Shown here: one piece after another, positions 33,744 through 42,695 of the stretch
How the letters are laid out: each line of letters begins with the position of its first letter
Position numbering within the stretch: the first letter of the stretch is position 1
Assembly: GCA_963790085.1 (NCBI GenBank)
Contig: CAWBNH010000013.1
Span: forward strand, 62,001 to 126,000
Direction of reading: 5' to 3'
Source: CAXMST01 sp963790085
GTDB taxonomy: Bacteria > Actinomycetota > Thermoleophilia > Solirubrobacterales > 70-9
DNA: 64,000 nt
Made by a program: the position numbers and the translations under genes
Notes under the pieces: model-generated
Told to the model about the DNA's origin: nothing
The model's database searches: none
The model's input: only the letters and a program-made list of their open reading frames with translations

Positions 33744-35132
33744 ATGGCGAGATCCCTGCAAGAGATGGCCAAGCAGCATCTGATGCTGCACTTCTCCGAC
33801 ATGTCGGTCGACGCCGACGAGATCACCGTGATCGACCACGGCGAGGGCTACTACGTCTTCGACACCGAGGGCAACCGCTACATCGACGGGCTCTCCGGGC
33901 TCTACTGCGCCAATCTCGGCCACTCCCACGGGGACGAGATCGGCGCCGTCGCGCACGAGCAGATGGCGAAGCTGCCGTTCGTCTCGAACTGGACCGTCGC
34001 CCACCCGAGCTCGATCGAGGCCGCCACCCGGATCGCCGATCTCGCCCCGCGGGGACTCGACCGGGTCTTCTTCACCTCGGGCGGCTCCGAGGCGGTCGAG
34101 TCGGCGTACAAGATCGCCGTCCAGTGGCACGCCGCCAACGGCCAGCCCCAGCGCCGCAAGGTGATCGCCCGCAAGGACGCCTACCACGGGGTGACGCTCG
34201 GCGCCCTGTCCCTTACTGGGATGCCGGTCTGCCGAACGCCGTTCGAGCCGCTGCCGATCCCCACCCACCACGTCTCCAACACCAACGCCTACCGCCATCC
34301 CGCAGGGGGCGATGAGGATGCGCTCTGCCGGGCGTTGCTGGACGAGATCGAGGAGACGCTCGAGTTCGAGGTCGCCGAGACCGTGGCGATGATCATCGCC
34401 GAGCCGGTGCAGAACGCCGGCGGCTGCTTCGTGCCACCGCGCGGCTACTGGCAGGGGCTGCGGGAGATCTGCGACCGCCACGGCATCCTGCTCGTCTCCG
34501 ACGAGGTGATCTGCGCCTGGGGCAGGATCGGGAGCTGGTTCGGCGGCCAGCGCTTCGACTACGTGCCCGACCTGATCACCTTCGCGAAGGGCGTCACCGC
34601 CGGGCACTTCGCCTTCGGCGGCATGATCATCTCCGACAAGGTCGCCGAGCCGTTCCTCTCCGGCGCCGAGAGCTACATGCACGGCTACACCTTCGGCGGC
34701 CACCCGGTCGGCGCCGCCGTTGCCCTGGCGACGATCGACATCCTCGAGCGCGAGCAGATCCCCGAGCGGGTCCGGGCCAACGAGGAGCACGCCCGGGCGC
34801 GACTCGAGGAGCTGCTCGAGATCCCGATCGTCGGTGACGTTCGCGGCTGCGGCCACTTCTTTGCGCTCGAGCTCGTCCGCGACCAGGAGAGCAAGGAGGC
34901 GCTCGCGGGCCCGGTCGCCGAGTGGCTGCTCAAGGACGTGCTGACCAAGCGCCTCTACGAGAACGGCCTGATCTGCCGCCTCGATGACCGCGCCGACCCG
35001 ATCGTCCAGATCGCGCCGCCCCTGATCGGCGACGAGGCGATGTTCGACGAGATCACGGCGATCCTTCGCGACGGCCTCGAGCACGCTGCCGAGCGCATCG
35101 ACGAACGCCCCGCCGAGCTCGCCAGCGCGTGA
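33744..35132 (+). CDS. Class III (omega) aminotransferase
   Basis: 462 aa. PLP-enzyme motifs: the phosphate-binding segment FFTSGGSEAVESAYK, the cofactor Asp in LLVSDEVICAWGRIG, and the Schiff-base Lys in DLITFAKGVTAGH. The sequence is closest in style to pyruvate-dependent putrescine, taurine or beta-alanine aminotransferases. With a polyamine-type importer nearby, a terminal amine of a diamine or amino acid is a likely substrate (inference). Promoter-like TTGACT and TAGCAT lie 63-89 nt upstream. Confidence 0.92.
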   Translation: MARSLQEMAKQHLMLHFSDMSVDADEITVIDHGEGYYVFDTEGNRYIDGLSGLYCANLGHSHGDEIGAVAHEQMAKLPFVSNWTVAHPSSIEAATRIADLAPRGLDRVFFTSGGSEAVESAYKIAVQWHAANGQPQRRKVIARKDAYHGVTLGALSLTGMPVCRTPFEPLPIPTHHVSNTNAYRHPAGGDEDALCRALLDEIEETLEFEVAETVAMIIAEPVQNAGGCFVPPRGYWQGLREICDRHGILLVSDEVICAWGRIGSWFGGQRFDYVPDLITFAKGVTAGHFAFGGMIISDKVAEPFLSGAESYMHGYTFGGHPVGAAVALATIDILEREQIPERVRANEEHARARLEELLEIPIVGDVRGCGHFFALELVRDQESKEALAGPVAEWLLKDVLTKRLYENGLICRLDDRADPIVQIAPPLIGDEAMFDEITAILRDGLEHAAERIDERPAELASA

Positions 35133-35168
35133 ACCCCCGGGCGCGCCCGCACGCCCGCGACCGTTCAC
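35129..35168. terminator. Hairpin across convergent stops (aminotransferase / CoA ligase)
   Basis: GTGAAC (35129-35134)/GTTCAC (35163-35168) enclose the perfect palindrome GGGCGCGCCC (35139-35148). Confidence 0.5.
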
Positions 35169-37285
35169 TCACCGGGATCGCTCCGGCGGCTGATCACGGC
35201 GTCGAGGGCGACGGCGCCGCGAACGCCGAGGCGGACCGGGTTGAGCTCGATCAGGTCGAGGTCGGCGTCGAGCAGGAGCCGGCCGACGCGAGAGGCCAGC
35301 GCGGCGGCGGCGGGCAGGTCGAGGGGCGCGCGGCCGCGGCCGCCGGTGAGGAGGGCGGCGGCGCGGAGTGAGCGCAGGGCGGCCTCGACACGCTGCGGGT
35401 CGGCGGGCAGGGGGACGACCGCGACATCGTCGAGGGCCTCGGCCCAGATTCCGCCGAGGCCGACGACCAGGGCCGGGACGACGCCGTCGCGATGGGCGGC
35501 AACGACGAGCTCGGCCTCTCCCTCGACCATCCGCTCGACCAGCAGGCACGGCCCTGCGGAGCCGGCCTGCTCGAGGGCGAGCAGCTCGGCCGCCGCGACC
35601 CGCACCTCCTCCCCGGTCGCGAGCCCGAGGCGCAGCGCGCCGGCCTCGCTCTTGTGAATGAGGCCACGGGCGACGAGCTTGATCGCCACCGGGAAGCCGA
35701 GCGCCTCCGCCTCCGCGGCGGCTCCCTCGGGGTCGGTCGCGCGTCGGCCCTCGGGGACCGCGACCCCCGCCTGCGCCAGCAGCGACTTGGCCTCCGCCTC
35801 GTCGAGCCACTCGGGGTCGGCGCCCTCCGGGCCCGGGCGCGGAGCCGCAGCGGCGGCGATCTCACTGAGGCGGGCCGGGTCACCGGGAGGGCGGCTCAGG
35901 GCCTTGGCGCAGCGGATCGCCTCGCCGAGCCCGGCGACGTAGGGAATGCCGTGGCCCGCGAGCTCGCGAGCCGCGTCCTCATTGATCAGATCGGGCAGCG
36001 TCGCGGCGGCGATCACCGCCGAGGAGGCGCGCTTGCCACCGGCGATGATCCCGGCCAGCACGGCGTCCCAGCTGGCATCGAGCGGCCGGTCCGGATAGTC
36101 GAAGAGCAGCAGGACCTGCGCGATCCCGGGGTCATCGGAGACGATCAGGGTCATCTCGCTGAGCGCCTCGACGTCACCCCAGATCATCGCCGTGTAGTCG
36201 AGCGGGTTGTCGACCGTAGCCGCCGAGGGCAGCAGCGGCTCGAGCCGGCGCTTGGTCTGATCCGCGAGCGCGGGCATCTCGACGCCGACGCTCGCGGCGA
36301 TGTCGGCGGCGCTGCCCGAGTCGCCGCCCGAGCAGGTGAGGACCGCAACCCCGCCCGGCTCGCGGGCGCGGGCCTTCGGCGCCGCCATCGCCCGGGCCAG
36401 CTCGAGCAGCTCGTGCGGCTCCTCGGCCCAGGCGGCGCCGGCCTCCTCGACCAGCGAGCGGAAGACGCGCACATCGCCGGCGAGCGAGCCGGTGTGGGCA
36501 GCGGCGGCCCGGGCACCGGCCGGCGAGGCGCCGACCTTCTGGATCGCGACGCCGACGCCGCGCTCGGCGCAGCGGCTCAGCGCCGCGGCGAGCTTGCTCC
36601 CCTCGCCCGCGGCCTCGAGAAAGAGGCCGACCGAGCGCACGCCCTCGCTGTCGGCGAGCGCATCGAGCCAGTCGCTCGCGTCGACCACGGCCTGGTTGCC
36701 GGTCGAGATCACCGTGTGGAAGTCGATCCCGCGGGCGGCGCCAAGCGCGTTGACGCCGACGTTGCCGCTCTGGGTGATCAGCGCGACGTGGCCGGCCCGC
36801 CAGCCGCCGATCGCGTCTCCCCACATCGGTGCCCGGGCGTGCAGCGCGGCGATCCCGTTGCCGTTCGGACCGCAGACCGGAAGCCGGTGACGGGCGGCTG
36901 CGGCCCGGAGGTCCGCGTCCAGGCCGCGGCCGGCGGCGATCTCGCCGAAGCCGGCCGAGATCACGATCGCGCCGCCGCAGCCGAGCGCGCCCGCCGCATC
37001 GACGGTCGCCGCGACCCCGGCCGCCGGGATCGCGATCACCACGGCGTCGACCGGCTCGGGCAGCTCGGCGAGCGTCGGCAGGCATGGAAAGCCGTAGACC
37101 TGCTCGCGACCGGGGTTGATCCCCCAAACCGTTCCCGGGAAGTCAGCCCGCCGCAGGTTCCCGCAGATCAGCTCACCGTAGCTGCTGCGGCGCTCGGAGG
37201 CGCCGACGACCGCGATCGAGCGTGGCGCGAGCAGCCGGCCGAGATCGGCGATCGGAGCCCGGGCCTGCTTCGCGACGGTAGCCAT
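35165..37285 (-). CDS. ADP-forming acyl-CoA synthetase (fused alpha/beta subunits)
   Basis: 706 aa. The N-terminal CoA-binding domain (SIAVVGASERRSSYGELICGN), succinyl-CoA-ligase-like domains with the QSGNVGVNALGAARG segment, and a C-terminal ATP-grasp domain (VAIKLVARGLIHKSEAGALRLGL) are in the order seen in acetate-CoA ligase (ADP-forming) and Pat/AcuA-type fusions. No GNAT domain is attached. The active-site His of ADP-forming ligases would be in the AAHTGSLAG segment. It would activate or release an acyl-CoA made by the neighbouring dehydrogenase. Starts 21 nt downstream of the acyl-CoA dehydrogenase. Confidence 0.88.
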   Translation of the reverse strand: MATVAKQARAPIADLGRLLAPRSIAVVGASERRSSYGELICGNLRRADFPGTVWGINPGREQVYGFPCLPTLAELPEPVDAVVIAIPAAGVAATVDAAGALGCGGAIVISAGFGEIAAGRGLDADLRAAAARHRLPVCGPNGNGIAALHARAPMWGDAIGGWRAGHVALITQSGNVGVNALGAARGIDFHTVISTGNQAVVDASDWLDALADSEGVRSVGLFLEAAGEGSKLAAALSRCAERGVGVAIQKVGASPAGARAAAAHTGSLAGDVRVFRSLVEEAGAAWAEEPHELLELARAMAAPKARAREPGGVAVLTCSGGDSGSAADIAASVGVEMPALADQTKRRLEPLLPSAATVDNPLDYTAMIWGDVEALSEMTLIVSDDPGIAQVLLLFDYPDRPLDASWDAVLAGIIAGGKRASSAVIAAATLPDLINEDAARELAGHGIPYVAGLGEAIRCAKALSRPPGDPARLSEIAAAAAPRPGPEGADPEWLDEAEAKSLLAQAGVAVPEGRRATDPEGAAAEAEALGFPVAIKLVARGLIHKSEAGALRLGLATGEEVRVAAAELLALEQAGSAGPCLLVERMVEGEAELVVAAHRDGVVPALVVGLGGIWAEALDDVAVVPLPADPQRVEAALRSLRAAALLTGGRGRAPLDLPAAAALASRVGRLLLDADLDLIELNPVRLGVRGAVALDAVISRRSDPGE

Positions 37286-37306
37286 CGGCCGGTCGCGGGC
37301 TCGCCG

Positions 37307-38521
37307 CTAGTGGATTACCGCCTCGACACCGCGCCGCTCGAGCCCGCGGGCGACGATCAGGCGCTGGATCTCGCTCGTGCCCTCCCAGATCCGATCGACG
37401 CGCAGCTCGCGCAGGTAGCGCTCGGCGACGTTGTTGCGCATGTAGCCGCGGCCGCCGAAGGCCTGCACGCAGCGGTCCGCGCAGCGCCAGGCCGCCTCGG
37501 AGACGAACAGCTTCGCCATCGAGGCCTTCGCGTGGATCAGCTTCGGGTCGGCGCCCTCGTCGACCATCGACGCGACCTGCATCGCCAGCAATCGGCCGAC
37601 TGTCGCATCGGCGGCCGAGTCGGCGAGCGGGAAGGAGACGCCCTGGTAGTCGTAGATCCGGCTCTCGCCCTGGACCCGGCCGGTCGCCCAGTCGACCGTC
37701 TCGTCCAGCAGGCGCCACATCGCTCCGACGCCTCGGGCGGCAATCGCCAGTCGCTCCTCCGTGAACCAGGCGCGCTGCACCTCGTCGCCGTTGCCGATCC
37801 CGCCGATCACCGCGTCGGCCCCTACCTCGACATCGGTGAACTGGATCGTCGGGTGGCCCTCCGGGTAGTTGTGGGTGAACTGCGGTTCGTCGACGAACTC
37901 GATCCCGGGCGCGTCACGATCGACCGCGAACAGCGTCGGCAGCTTCTCATCGCCGTCGATCACGTTGACGACGACGATGTAGACGGAGGCGACGTCACCC
38001 GTGGTCACGAACCACTTCTCACCGTTGATCCGAAAGCCGCCGTCACTGGGCACGGCCGTCGACTCGATCCGCGAGGGGTCGGAGCCGGCGCCGGCCTCGG
38101 TCACCGCGTAGGCGTCCTTGAGCTGACCGCGGATCGCGGGCTTCAGATAGCGCTCGATCTGCTCGGGGCTGCCGAACTCCCAGACGTTGTAGGCGTTCGG
38201 GATGTGCCAGTAGACGCCGTTGGTCGAGCGCCCGAACTGCTCCTCGACGAGCGCCCAGCCGAGCCGGCTCCAACCCTGGCCACCGTGCTCGACCGGATGC
38301 AGGCCGCCGTTCAGGTTCGCGGCGATCGCCTCGCGCTTGATCATCTCGATCGTCTCCTGCGGTAGGCGTCCGTGGTTGGCCTCGGCCTCCTGCTCGAGCG
38401 GGATCAGGATCCCGTCGACGAAGCCTCGGGCCCGTGCCTGGAGCTCGAGTAGCTCAGAGCTCAACGCGGTTGGGTCGGCGGCCGGGCTCGCCGCCGGCGC
38501 CGGCGTGGCTGTTGGGTTCAT
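37307..38521 (-). CDS. Acyl-CoA dehydrogenase
   Basis: 404 aa flavoprotein. The FAD/substrate segment DAYAVTEAGAGSDPSRIEST, the AFGGRGYMRNNVAERYLRE stretch, and the catalytic Glu in RIWEGTSEIQRLIV are in place. It oxidises an acyl-CoA to the 2,3-enoyl form. A 4-nt overlap (ATGA) with the upstream small gene means coupled translation. The short N-terminal Ala/Pro tail (residues 1-20) is not conserved. Confidence 0.93.
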   Translation of the reverse strand: MNPTATPAPAASPAADPTALSSELLELQARARGFVDGILIPLEQEAEANHGRLPQETIEMIKREAIAANLNGGLHPVEHGGQGWSRLGWALVEEQFGRSTNGVYWHIPNAYNVWEFGSPEQIERYLKPAIRGQLKDAYAVTEAGAGSDPSRIESTAVPSDGGFRINGEKWFVTTGDVASVYIVVVNVIDGDEKLPTLFAVDRDAPGIEFVDEPQFTHNYPEGHPTIQFTDVEVGADAVIGGIGNGDEVQRAWFTEERLAIAARGVGAMWRLLDETVDWATGRVQGESRIYDYQGVSFPLADSAADATVGRLLAMQVASMVDEGADPKLIHAKASMAKLFVSEAAWRCADRCVQAFGGRGYMRNNVAERYLRELRVDRIWEGTSEIQRLIVARGLERRGVEAVIH

Positions 38522-38886
38522 TCGTTCTCTGCCTCTTCCTGCGCCCGCGCGGCCGCCTCGGCGACCCGGCCCTGGAGGCCAAGCATCAGCGCGTTGTGGT
38601 TCCTGATCACGGCCAGTGCCTCACGGCGAGCGGCCTCGAGCTGCTCGGATGGCTCGCCGGCCTCCGCGCCCGCTCGGCGGGCGAGTGCCTCGATGTCCTC
38701 GAGCCAGGCCAGCCAGCTGTTGCGGCTGCCGTGCAGAACCAGCTTCTCGGCCCGCTCACGCTCACGCTCGACCTCCCCCTTCGACGGCGGTCCCCCGGCT
38801 CGGAGGGTTGCGACCGCACGCGGCAGCACTCGCTCCGGTTCGGGAGTGATCGACAGCCAATCGCGGCGGCCACTGAGCACCGGCAA
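38518..38886 (-). CDS. Small helical protein coupled to acyl-CoA dehydrogenase
   Basis: 122 aa, highly charged and alpha-helical (repeated Glu/Arg/Ala), no signal peptide or membrane segment, no Cys. I do not recognise a family. TTG 38886 is supported by a TATGTT hexamer (38893-38898, minus strand) exactly 6 nt upstream; GTG 38880 is the alternative. Its stop overlaps the dehydrogenase ATG. It is likely a partner or subunit of that enzyme, or of the Rieske system encoded divergently. Confidence 0.65.
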   Translation of the reverse strand: MPVLSGRRDWLSITPEPERVLPRAVATLRAGGPPSKGEVERERERAEKLVLHGSRNSWLAWLEDIEALARRAGAEAGEPSEQLEAARREALAVIRNHNALMLGLQGRVAEAAARAQEEAENE

Positions 38887-38892
38887 GACGAT

Positions 38893-38898
38893 AACATA
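38893..38898 (-). promoter_or_regulatory. Candidate -10 (TATGTT) for the ACAD operon
   Basis: TATGTT ends 6 nt before TTG 38886. The shared operator motif (38901-38916) abuts it on the upstream side. Confidence 0.45.
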
Positions 38899-38900
38899 AC

Positions 38901-38916
38901 ATTGACTACAAAGTCA
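38901..38916. promoter_or_regulatory. Shared motif, site 2 (palindrome TGACT-N4-AGTCA)
   Basis: ATTGACTACAAAGT (38901-38914) repeats site 1 at 33654. Here it forms a perfect dyad, TGACT (38903-38907) and AGTCA (38912-38916). Located between the ACAD operon and the Rieske gene. Confidence 0.5.
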
Positions 38917-38991
38917 GCCATCGCCCTGGCTAGGCGATGCGGACCGCTTCGGAAGCAAGGATCCAGACATCCCCGACGGGAGGCTCAGAGA

Positions 38992-40107
38992 ATGACGACC
39001 GAGACCGAGATCCAGAGCCCGCCCCGCCCCCTCGACCCCGGCCTCTACGTCCGGCCCGAGGCGCTGGAGCGTGAGATGACCGAGGTCTTCGCCCGAAGCT
39101 GGCAGTACGCGGCCCACGTAAGTGAGCTGCCCGACCCCGGCAGCTACGTGACGGCGGCGGCGGGAGACCAGCCGGTGCTCGTCGTCCGCACCAAGGCCGG
39201 CGAGCTGCGCGCGTTCCGCAACGTCTGTCGCCATCGCGGCTCGGAGTTGCTGACCGGATCGGGCACCTGCAAGCGGGCGATTCGCTGTCGGTACCACGGC
39301 TGGACCTACGACTCCGACGACGGGCGCCTGCTCGGGGTTCCCGAGCACAGGACCTACGCCGAGCTCGACAAGGCTTCGCTGGGGCTGTTCCCGGCACGAG
39401 TCGAGGAGCTGGGCGGACTCGTCTTCGTCAACCTCGACCCGTTCGCCGAGCCGCTGGCCGCGCAGTGCGAAGGGCTCGCCGCGCTCCTCGATCGCTACCG
39501 GCTGGCCGAGCTGAGCTGCTTCTCAGCCGGCGACAGCGGCAGCCAGCCCGCCAACTGGAAGGTCGTGGTCGACAACTACCTGGAGGGCTACCACGTGCCG
39601 ATCGCTCACCCTGGGTTGATGCGACTGCTCGACTACCAGAACTACACGGTGGAGCTGCACGACGGCTGGGTGCGCTTCGACGCGCCCCTGCGCGACAAGC
39701 CCTCCGAGAACCGCGTCGAGCGCCTCTACCAGCGGCTGGTCAAGCCGATGCCGGGCCTGGGCGAGGAGGACCGCCGGATCTGGCGCTATGTGTTCATCTA
39801 TCCGAACACGACGATCGACCTCTATCCCGATCAGGTCAACATCTGGAAGCTGATGCCGAGTGGGGTCGATCGGACCGACGATCTGTGGGCATGCTTCCGG
39901 CCGGCCAGGGTCGGGCCGATCACGCGGCTCACGCAGCGCCTCAACAACCGCCTCAACGCCGAGGTGCTGACCGAGGACGTCGACCTGGTGCATCGGGTGC
40001 AGACCGGCATCCGTTCCCGCGATTACCGGTTCGGCCCGCTCTCTGCGCGGGAGGCGGCGGTTGGGTGGTTCGCCGACCGGGTGCGGACAAGCATCGGCGA
40101 GCAGTAG
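38992..40107 (+). CDS. Rieske non-haem iron oxygenase, alpha subunit
   Basis: 371 aa. The Rieske [2Fe-2S] ligands are CRHRG and CRYHGWTY (about residues 81-106). The mononuclear iron site is in DNYLEGYHVPIAHPGL (two His) with a distal Asp, probably in EDVDLVHR. Such enzymes hydroxylate or demethylate aromatic or quaternary-amine substrates (CntA, GbcA, Stc2 types). No reductase gene is next to it. The locus context (amine transporter, aminotransferase) makes an N-methylated amine a reasonable guess. ATG 38992 follows GGGAGG. Confidence 0.9.
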   Translation: MTTETEIQSPPRPLDPGLYVRPEALEREMTEVFARSWQYAAHVSELPDPGSYVTAAAGDQPVLVVRTKAGELRAFRNVCRHRGSELLTGSGTCKRAIRCRYHGWTYDSDDGRLLGVPEHRTYAELDKASLGLFPARVEELGGLVFVNLDPFAEPLAAQCEGLAALLDRYRLAELSCFSAGDSGSQPANWKVVVDNYLEGYHVPIAHPGLMRLLDYQNYTVELHDGWVRFDAPLRDKPSENRVERLYQRLVKPMPGLGEEDRRIWRYVFIYPNTTIDLYPDQVNIWKLMPSGVDRTDDLWACFRPARVGPITRLTQRLNNRLNAEVLTEDVDLVHRVQTGIRSRDYRFGPLSAREAAVGWFADRVRTSIGEQ

Positions 40108-40125
40108 CGAGGAGCGGGTCAGGGG

Positions 40126-40767
40126 ATGGCCGAGAGCGGCGAGCAGGAGGTCGAGCAGCCGACACGGGAGCGAATCCTCGAGGCCGCCTGCGAGCAGATC
40201 GCCGCCGAGGGCATCGACGAGGTCCGGATCGCGCGGGTGGCGATGCGGGCCGGAGCGTCGACGGCGCTCGTCCACCACTACTTCTCGACCCGCGACGAGC
40301 TCCTCGCCGAAGCGTTGATGCACTCCTTCGAGCTCGCCGGCGACGATCGCTTCGGCCCCGAGGGCGACCAGGCCGAGCCGGGTTCGGCAACCGAGCGGCT
40401 TGCGCGGGTGATCGACGAATCGATGCCGCGGCCGGGCCACCAGGAGCGCGAGTGGATCCTCTGGGTCGAGCTCTGGCTGCGCGCGGTCCGCGATCCGGCG
40501 CTGCGACCGATCGCAGCCCGGCTCTACGCCCGCTATCGCGACTGGATCGCGGAGGCGATCGCGGCGGGCGTCGAGAGCGGCGAGTTCGAGCCCTGCGACC
40601 CGGGCGAGCTCGCCGATCACGCGATGGCGCTGTTCGACGGCCTCGGGCTGCGGGCGCTGCTCGGGGACCCGGCGATGCCGCTCGAGCAGGCGCCCGCCCG
40701 CATCGCCGAGGTACTCGGCCCGCGGCTGGGCGTTGAGCCGGCGCTGCTCGTGCTTGAACGAGACTGA
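40126..40767 (+). CDS. TetR-family regulator 1
   Basis: 213 aa. The N-terminal helix-turn-helix runs RERILEAACEQIAAEGIDEVRIARVAMRAGASTALVHHYF; the C-terminal helices form the ligand domain. It follows the Rieske gene by 18 nt with an AGGGG site, so it is co-transcribed with it. Related to TetR 2 downstream: both share the WILWVELWLRAVRD / WTLWMELWTRALRD helix, typical of BetI-like TetRs that sense choline-type or similar amines. Candidate for control of the locus. Confidence 0.88.
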   Translation: MAESGEQEVEQPTRERILEAACEQIAAEGIDEVRIARVAMRAGASTALVHHYFSTRDELLAEALMHSFELAGDDRFGPEGDQAEPGSATERLARVIDESMPRPGHQEREWILWVELWLRAVRDPALRPIAARLYARYRDWIAEAIAAGVESGEFEPCDPGELADHAMALFDGLGLRALLGDPAMPLEQAPARIAEVLGPRLGVEPALLVLERD

Positions 40768-40816
40768 TCGCGGGCAGCGCCGACGGTCGGGCCGGGTTCC
40801 GGCGCCTGTGGTAAGT

Positions 40817-40844
40817 TGAACAGCCGTTCAGCTTTGCTGAACGG
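40817..40844. promoter_or_regulatory. Overlapping palindromes before TetR 2
   Basis: TGAAC (40817-40821) and GTTCA (40826-40830) form one dyad. CCGTTCAGC (40824-40832) and GCTGAACGG (40836-40844) form a second, perfect 9-bp arms with a 3-nt centre. TAAGTT at 40812-40817 is a possible -10. A typical TetR autoregulatory operator arrangement. Confidence 0.55.
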
Positions 40845-40863
40845 GAGAGGAGACGGCTCGGGC

Positions 40864-41523
40864 ATGAGCCCGCGACCCCAGATCGATCACATCCGAAGGC
40901 CCCAGATCCTCGAGGCTGCGGCCAGCGTGATTGCCGACCGAGGCATCGGCGCAACCCGGATCGCCGATATCGCCGAGCGGGCAGGCACGAGCGGCCCGGC
41001 GCTGCTGTACTGGTTCGAGTCCAAGGACGAGCTCCTGGGCGAGGCCCTCGGCTTCGCCGAGCAGGGCTTCTACGACGCGCTGACCGGTCGGCTGCTGTTG
41101 CTCGACCGCCCGGCCGAGCGCCTGCGGCTGCTGATCGAGGCCTCGGTCTACGACTACGACTGGACCCTGTGGATGGAGCTCTGGACGCGGGCGCTGCGGG
41201 ACGAGCGGACCGCCGAGACCCGGCGCCGGCTCGACGAGCGCTGGCGCAACGAGATCGAGCGCGAGATCGCCGCCGGCCAGGCCGTCGGGGAGTTCGCCGA
41301 GCACGATCCCCCAGAACGGGTCGCCGCAATTCTCGCCTCGCTGCTCGACGGCCTCGCTGTGCAGGCGACGCTCGGGGACCCGGGCTTTCCGCCGGACCGG
41401 ATCCGCGAGCTGACGGTGGAGATCGCCGAGCGGCTGCTGGAGGCCGAGCTTCCCGAACTTGACGAAGAGATACTCAAAGGGCTAAGCGAGCCACGGCTGC
41501 TCGCAGGAGGAGAGAGAGGATGA
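40864..41523 (+). CDS. TetR-family regulator 2
   Basis: 219 aa. The HTH is IRRPQILEAAASVIADRGIGATRIADIAERAGTSGPALLYWF-like (residues 10-50), with a BetI-like C-terminal domain. ATG 40864 follows GGAGAGG AGACGG sequence and an operator-like palindrome. Its stop overlaps the ATG of the ABC substrate-binding protein (ATGA), so it is the first gene of the transporter operon and probably its autoregulated repressor. Confidence 0.88.
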   Translation: MSPRPQIDHIRRPQILEAAASVIADRGIGATRIADIAERAGTSGPALLYWFESKDELLGEALGFAEQGFYDALTGRLLLLDRPAERLRLLIEASVYDYDWTLWMELWTRALRDERTAETRRRLDERWRNEIEREIAAGQAVGEFAEHDPPERVAAILASLLDGLAVQATLGDPGFPPDRIRELTVEIAERLLEAELPELDEEILKGLSEPRLLAGGERG

Positions 41524-42647
41524 ACGACCCGAACATCGATCGACTGCTCGGCAGGCGCATCTCACGGCGTGACGCGCTGAAGATCGGGGGCGGGGTGGCG
41601 CTGAGCGCGTCGCTGGCCGCCTGCGGCGTCGGCAGCAGCTCCAACTCCACCGCCGATACCGCGAAGCTGATCGAGCCGAAGATCGACGGCGACCTCGTCT
41701 ACTTCAACTGGGCCCAGTACCTCGACCCGAAGCTGATCAAGGGCTTCGAGAAGAAGTACGGGGTAACCGTGCGCCAGTCGAACTTCGACTCGATGGCGGG
41801 GATGATGGCGAAGCTGCGCTCCGGCAACCGCTACGACCTGATCTTCCCGAGCGCCGAGTTCGCCGAGAAGCTGATCAAGGCCAACCAGCTGCTGCAGATT
41901 CCGGGCGACAAGATCGAGGCGCGGGAAGACGTCTACCCGTTCTTCGACGACCCCTGGTACGACGCAGGCTCGGCCCACAGCGTGCCCTACTCGCTCTATG
42001 CGACCGGGCTCGGGTATCGGGCCGACCAGATCGACACGATGACCGGCTCGTGGCGGGATCTGACCAACCCGCAGGCCGATGGTCGCTCGTTCATCCTCGA
42101 CGACTTCCAGGAGGGGATCGGGATGGCCAACCTGGTCAACGGCAACGAGCTGAACGCGACCGACAGCGAGCAGCTCGACCAGGCGAAGGACTACCTGGTC
42201 GGGATCAAGCCCGAGCTGCGTGGGTTCAGCAGCGACACGATCACCAACCTCGCCTCCGGCAATGCCTGGATCCAGCACTGCTGGAACGGGGACGTGATCA
42301 ACGCCCGCTACCGGGTCGATGACCCGGCGACCCTGCAGTTCGAGCAGTGCAGCGAGGGCGTTCCCGTGGGCAGCGACGTGTTCGCGATCCCGACCAACGC
42401 CGAGCATCCCGGCACGGCGCTGGTGTTCATCGACTACGTGCTGGCCAACTCCGCCCAGAACGCGACCTGGACCGGCTACCCGATGCCGACGAACAGCTCG
42501 GAGGCCGAGTACGCGAAGCTGGTCAAGGGCGAGCCCCAGCTCGAGGTGACGCTGGATACCCTGGAGCAGGGACAGGAGTTCGCCAACCTCGAGGGCAGCG
42601 ATCGCGAGGCCTGGGACCGGGTCTGGACAGAGGTGAAGGCGTCGTAG
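41520..42647 (+). CDS. ABC transporter substrate-binding protein, spermidine/putrescine type
   Basis: 375 aa. A twin-arginine signal (RRISRRDALKIGGG, residues 12-25) combines with a lipobox (LAAC), so it is exported folded and lipid-anchored. The mature part is PotD-like: LVYFNWAQYLDPKLIKGFEKKYGV at the start and IQHCWNGDVINARY later. It binds a cationic amine for the permease encoded downstream. SD GAGAGAGG precedes the ATG. Confidence 0.9.
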   Translation: MNDPNIDRLLGRRISRRDALKIGGGVALSASLAACGVGSSSNSTADTAKLIEPKIDGDLVYFNWAQYLDPKLIKGFEKKYGVTVRQSNFDSMAGMMAKLRSGNRYDLIFPSAEFAEKLIKANQLLQIPGDKIEAREDVYPFFDDPWYDAGSAHSVPYSLYATGLGYRADQIDTMTGSWRDLTNPQADGRSFILDDFQEGIGMANLVNGNELNATDSEQLDQAKDYLVGIKPELRGFSSDTITNLASGNAWIQHCWNGDVINARYRVDDPATLQFEQCSEGVPVGSDVFAIPTNAEHPGTALVFIDYVLANSAQNATWTGYPMPTNSSEAEYAKLVKGEPQLEVTLDTLEQGQEFANLEGSDREAWDRVWTEVKAS

Positions 42648-42695
42648 TGAGCCGCCGGGTCGCGGGAGGGCGACGCTGACGGGCCCGGGTGGCAG

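Noticed and set aside
35492..38365. 957-codon open frame antisense to the CoA ligase and acyl-CoA dehydrogenase
   Set aside because: It runs across two well-supported genes and their junction and shows only shadow composition.
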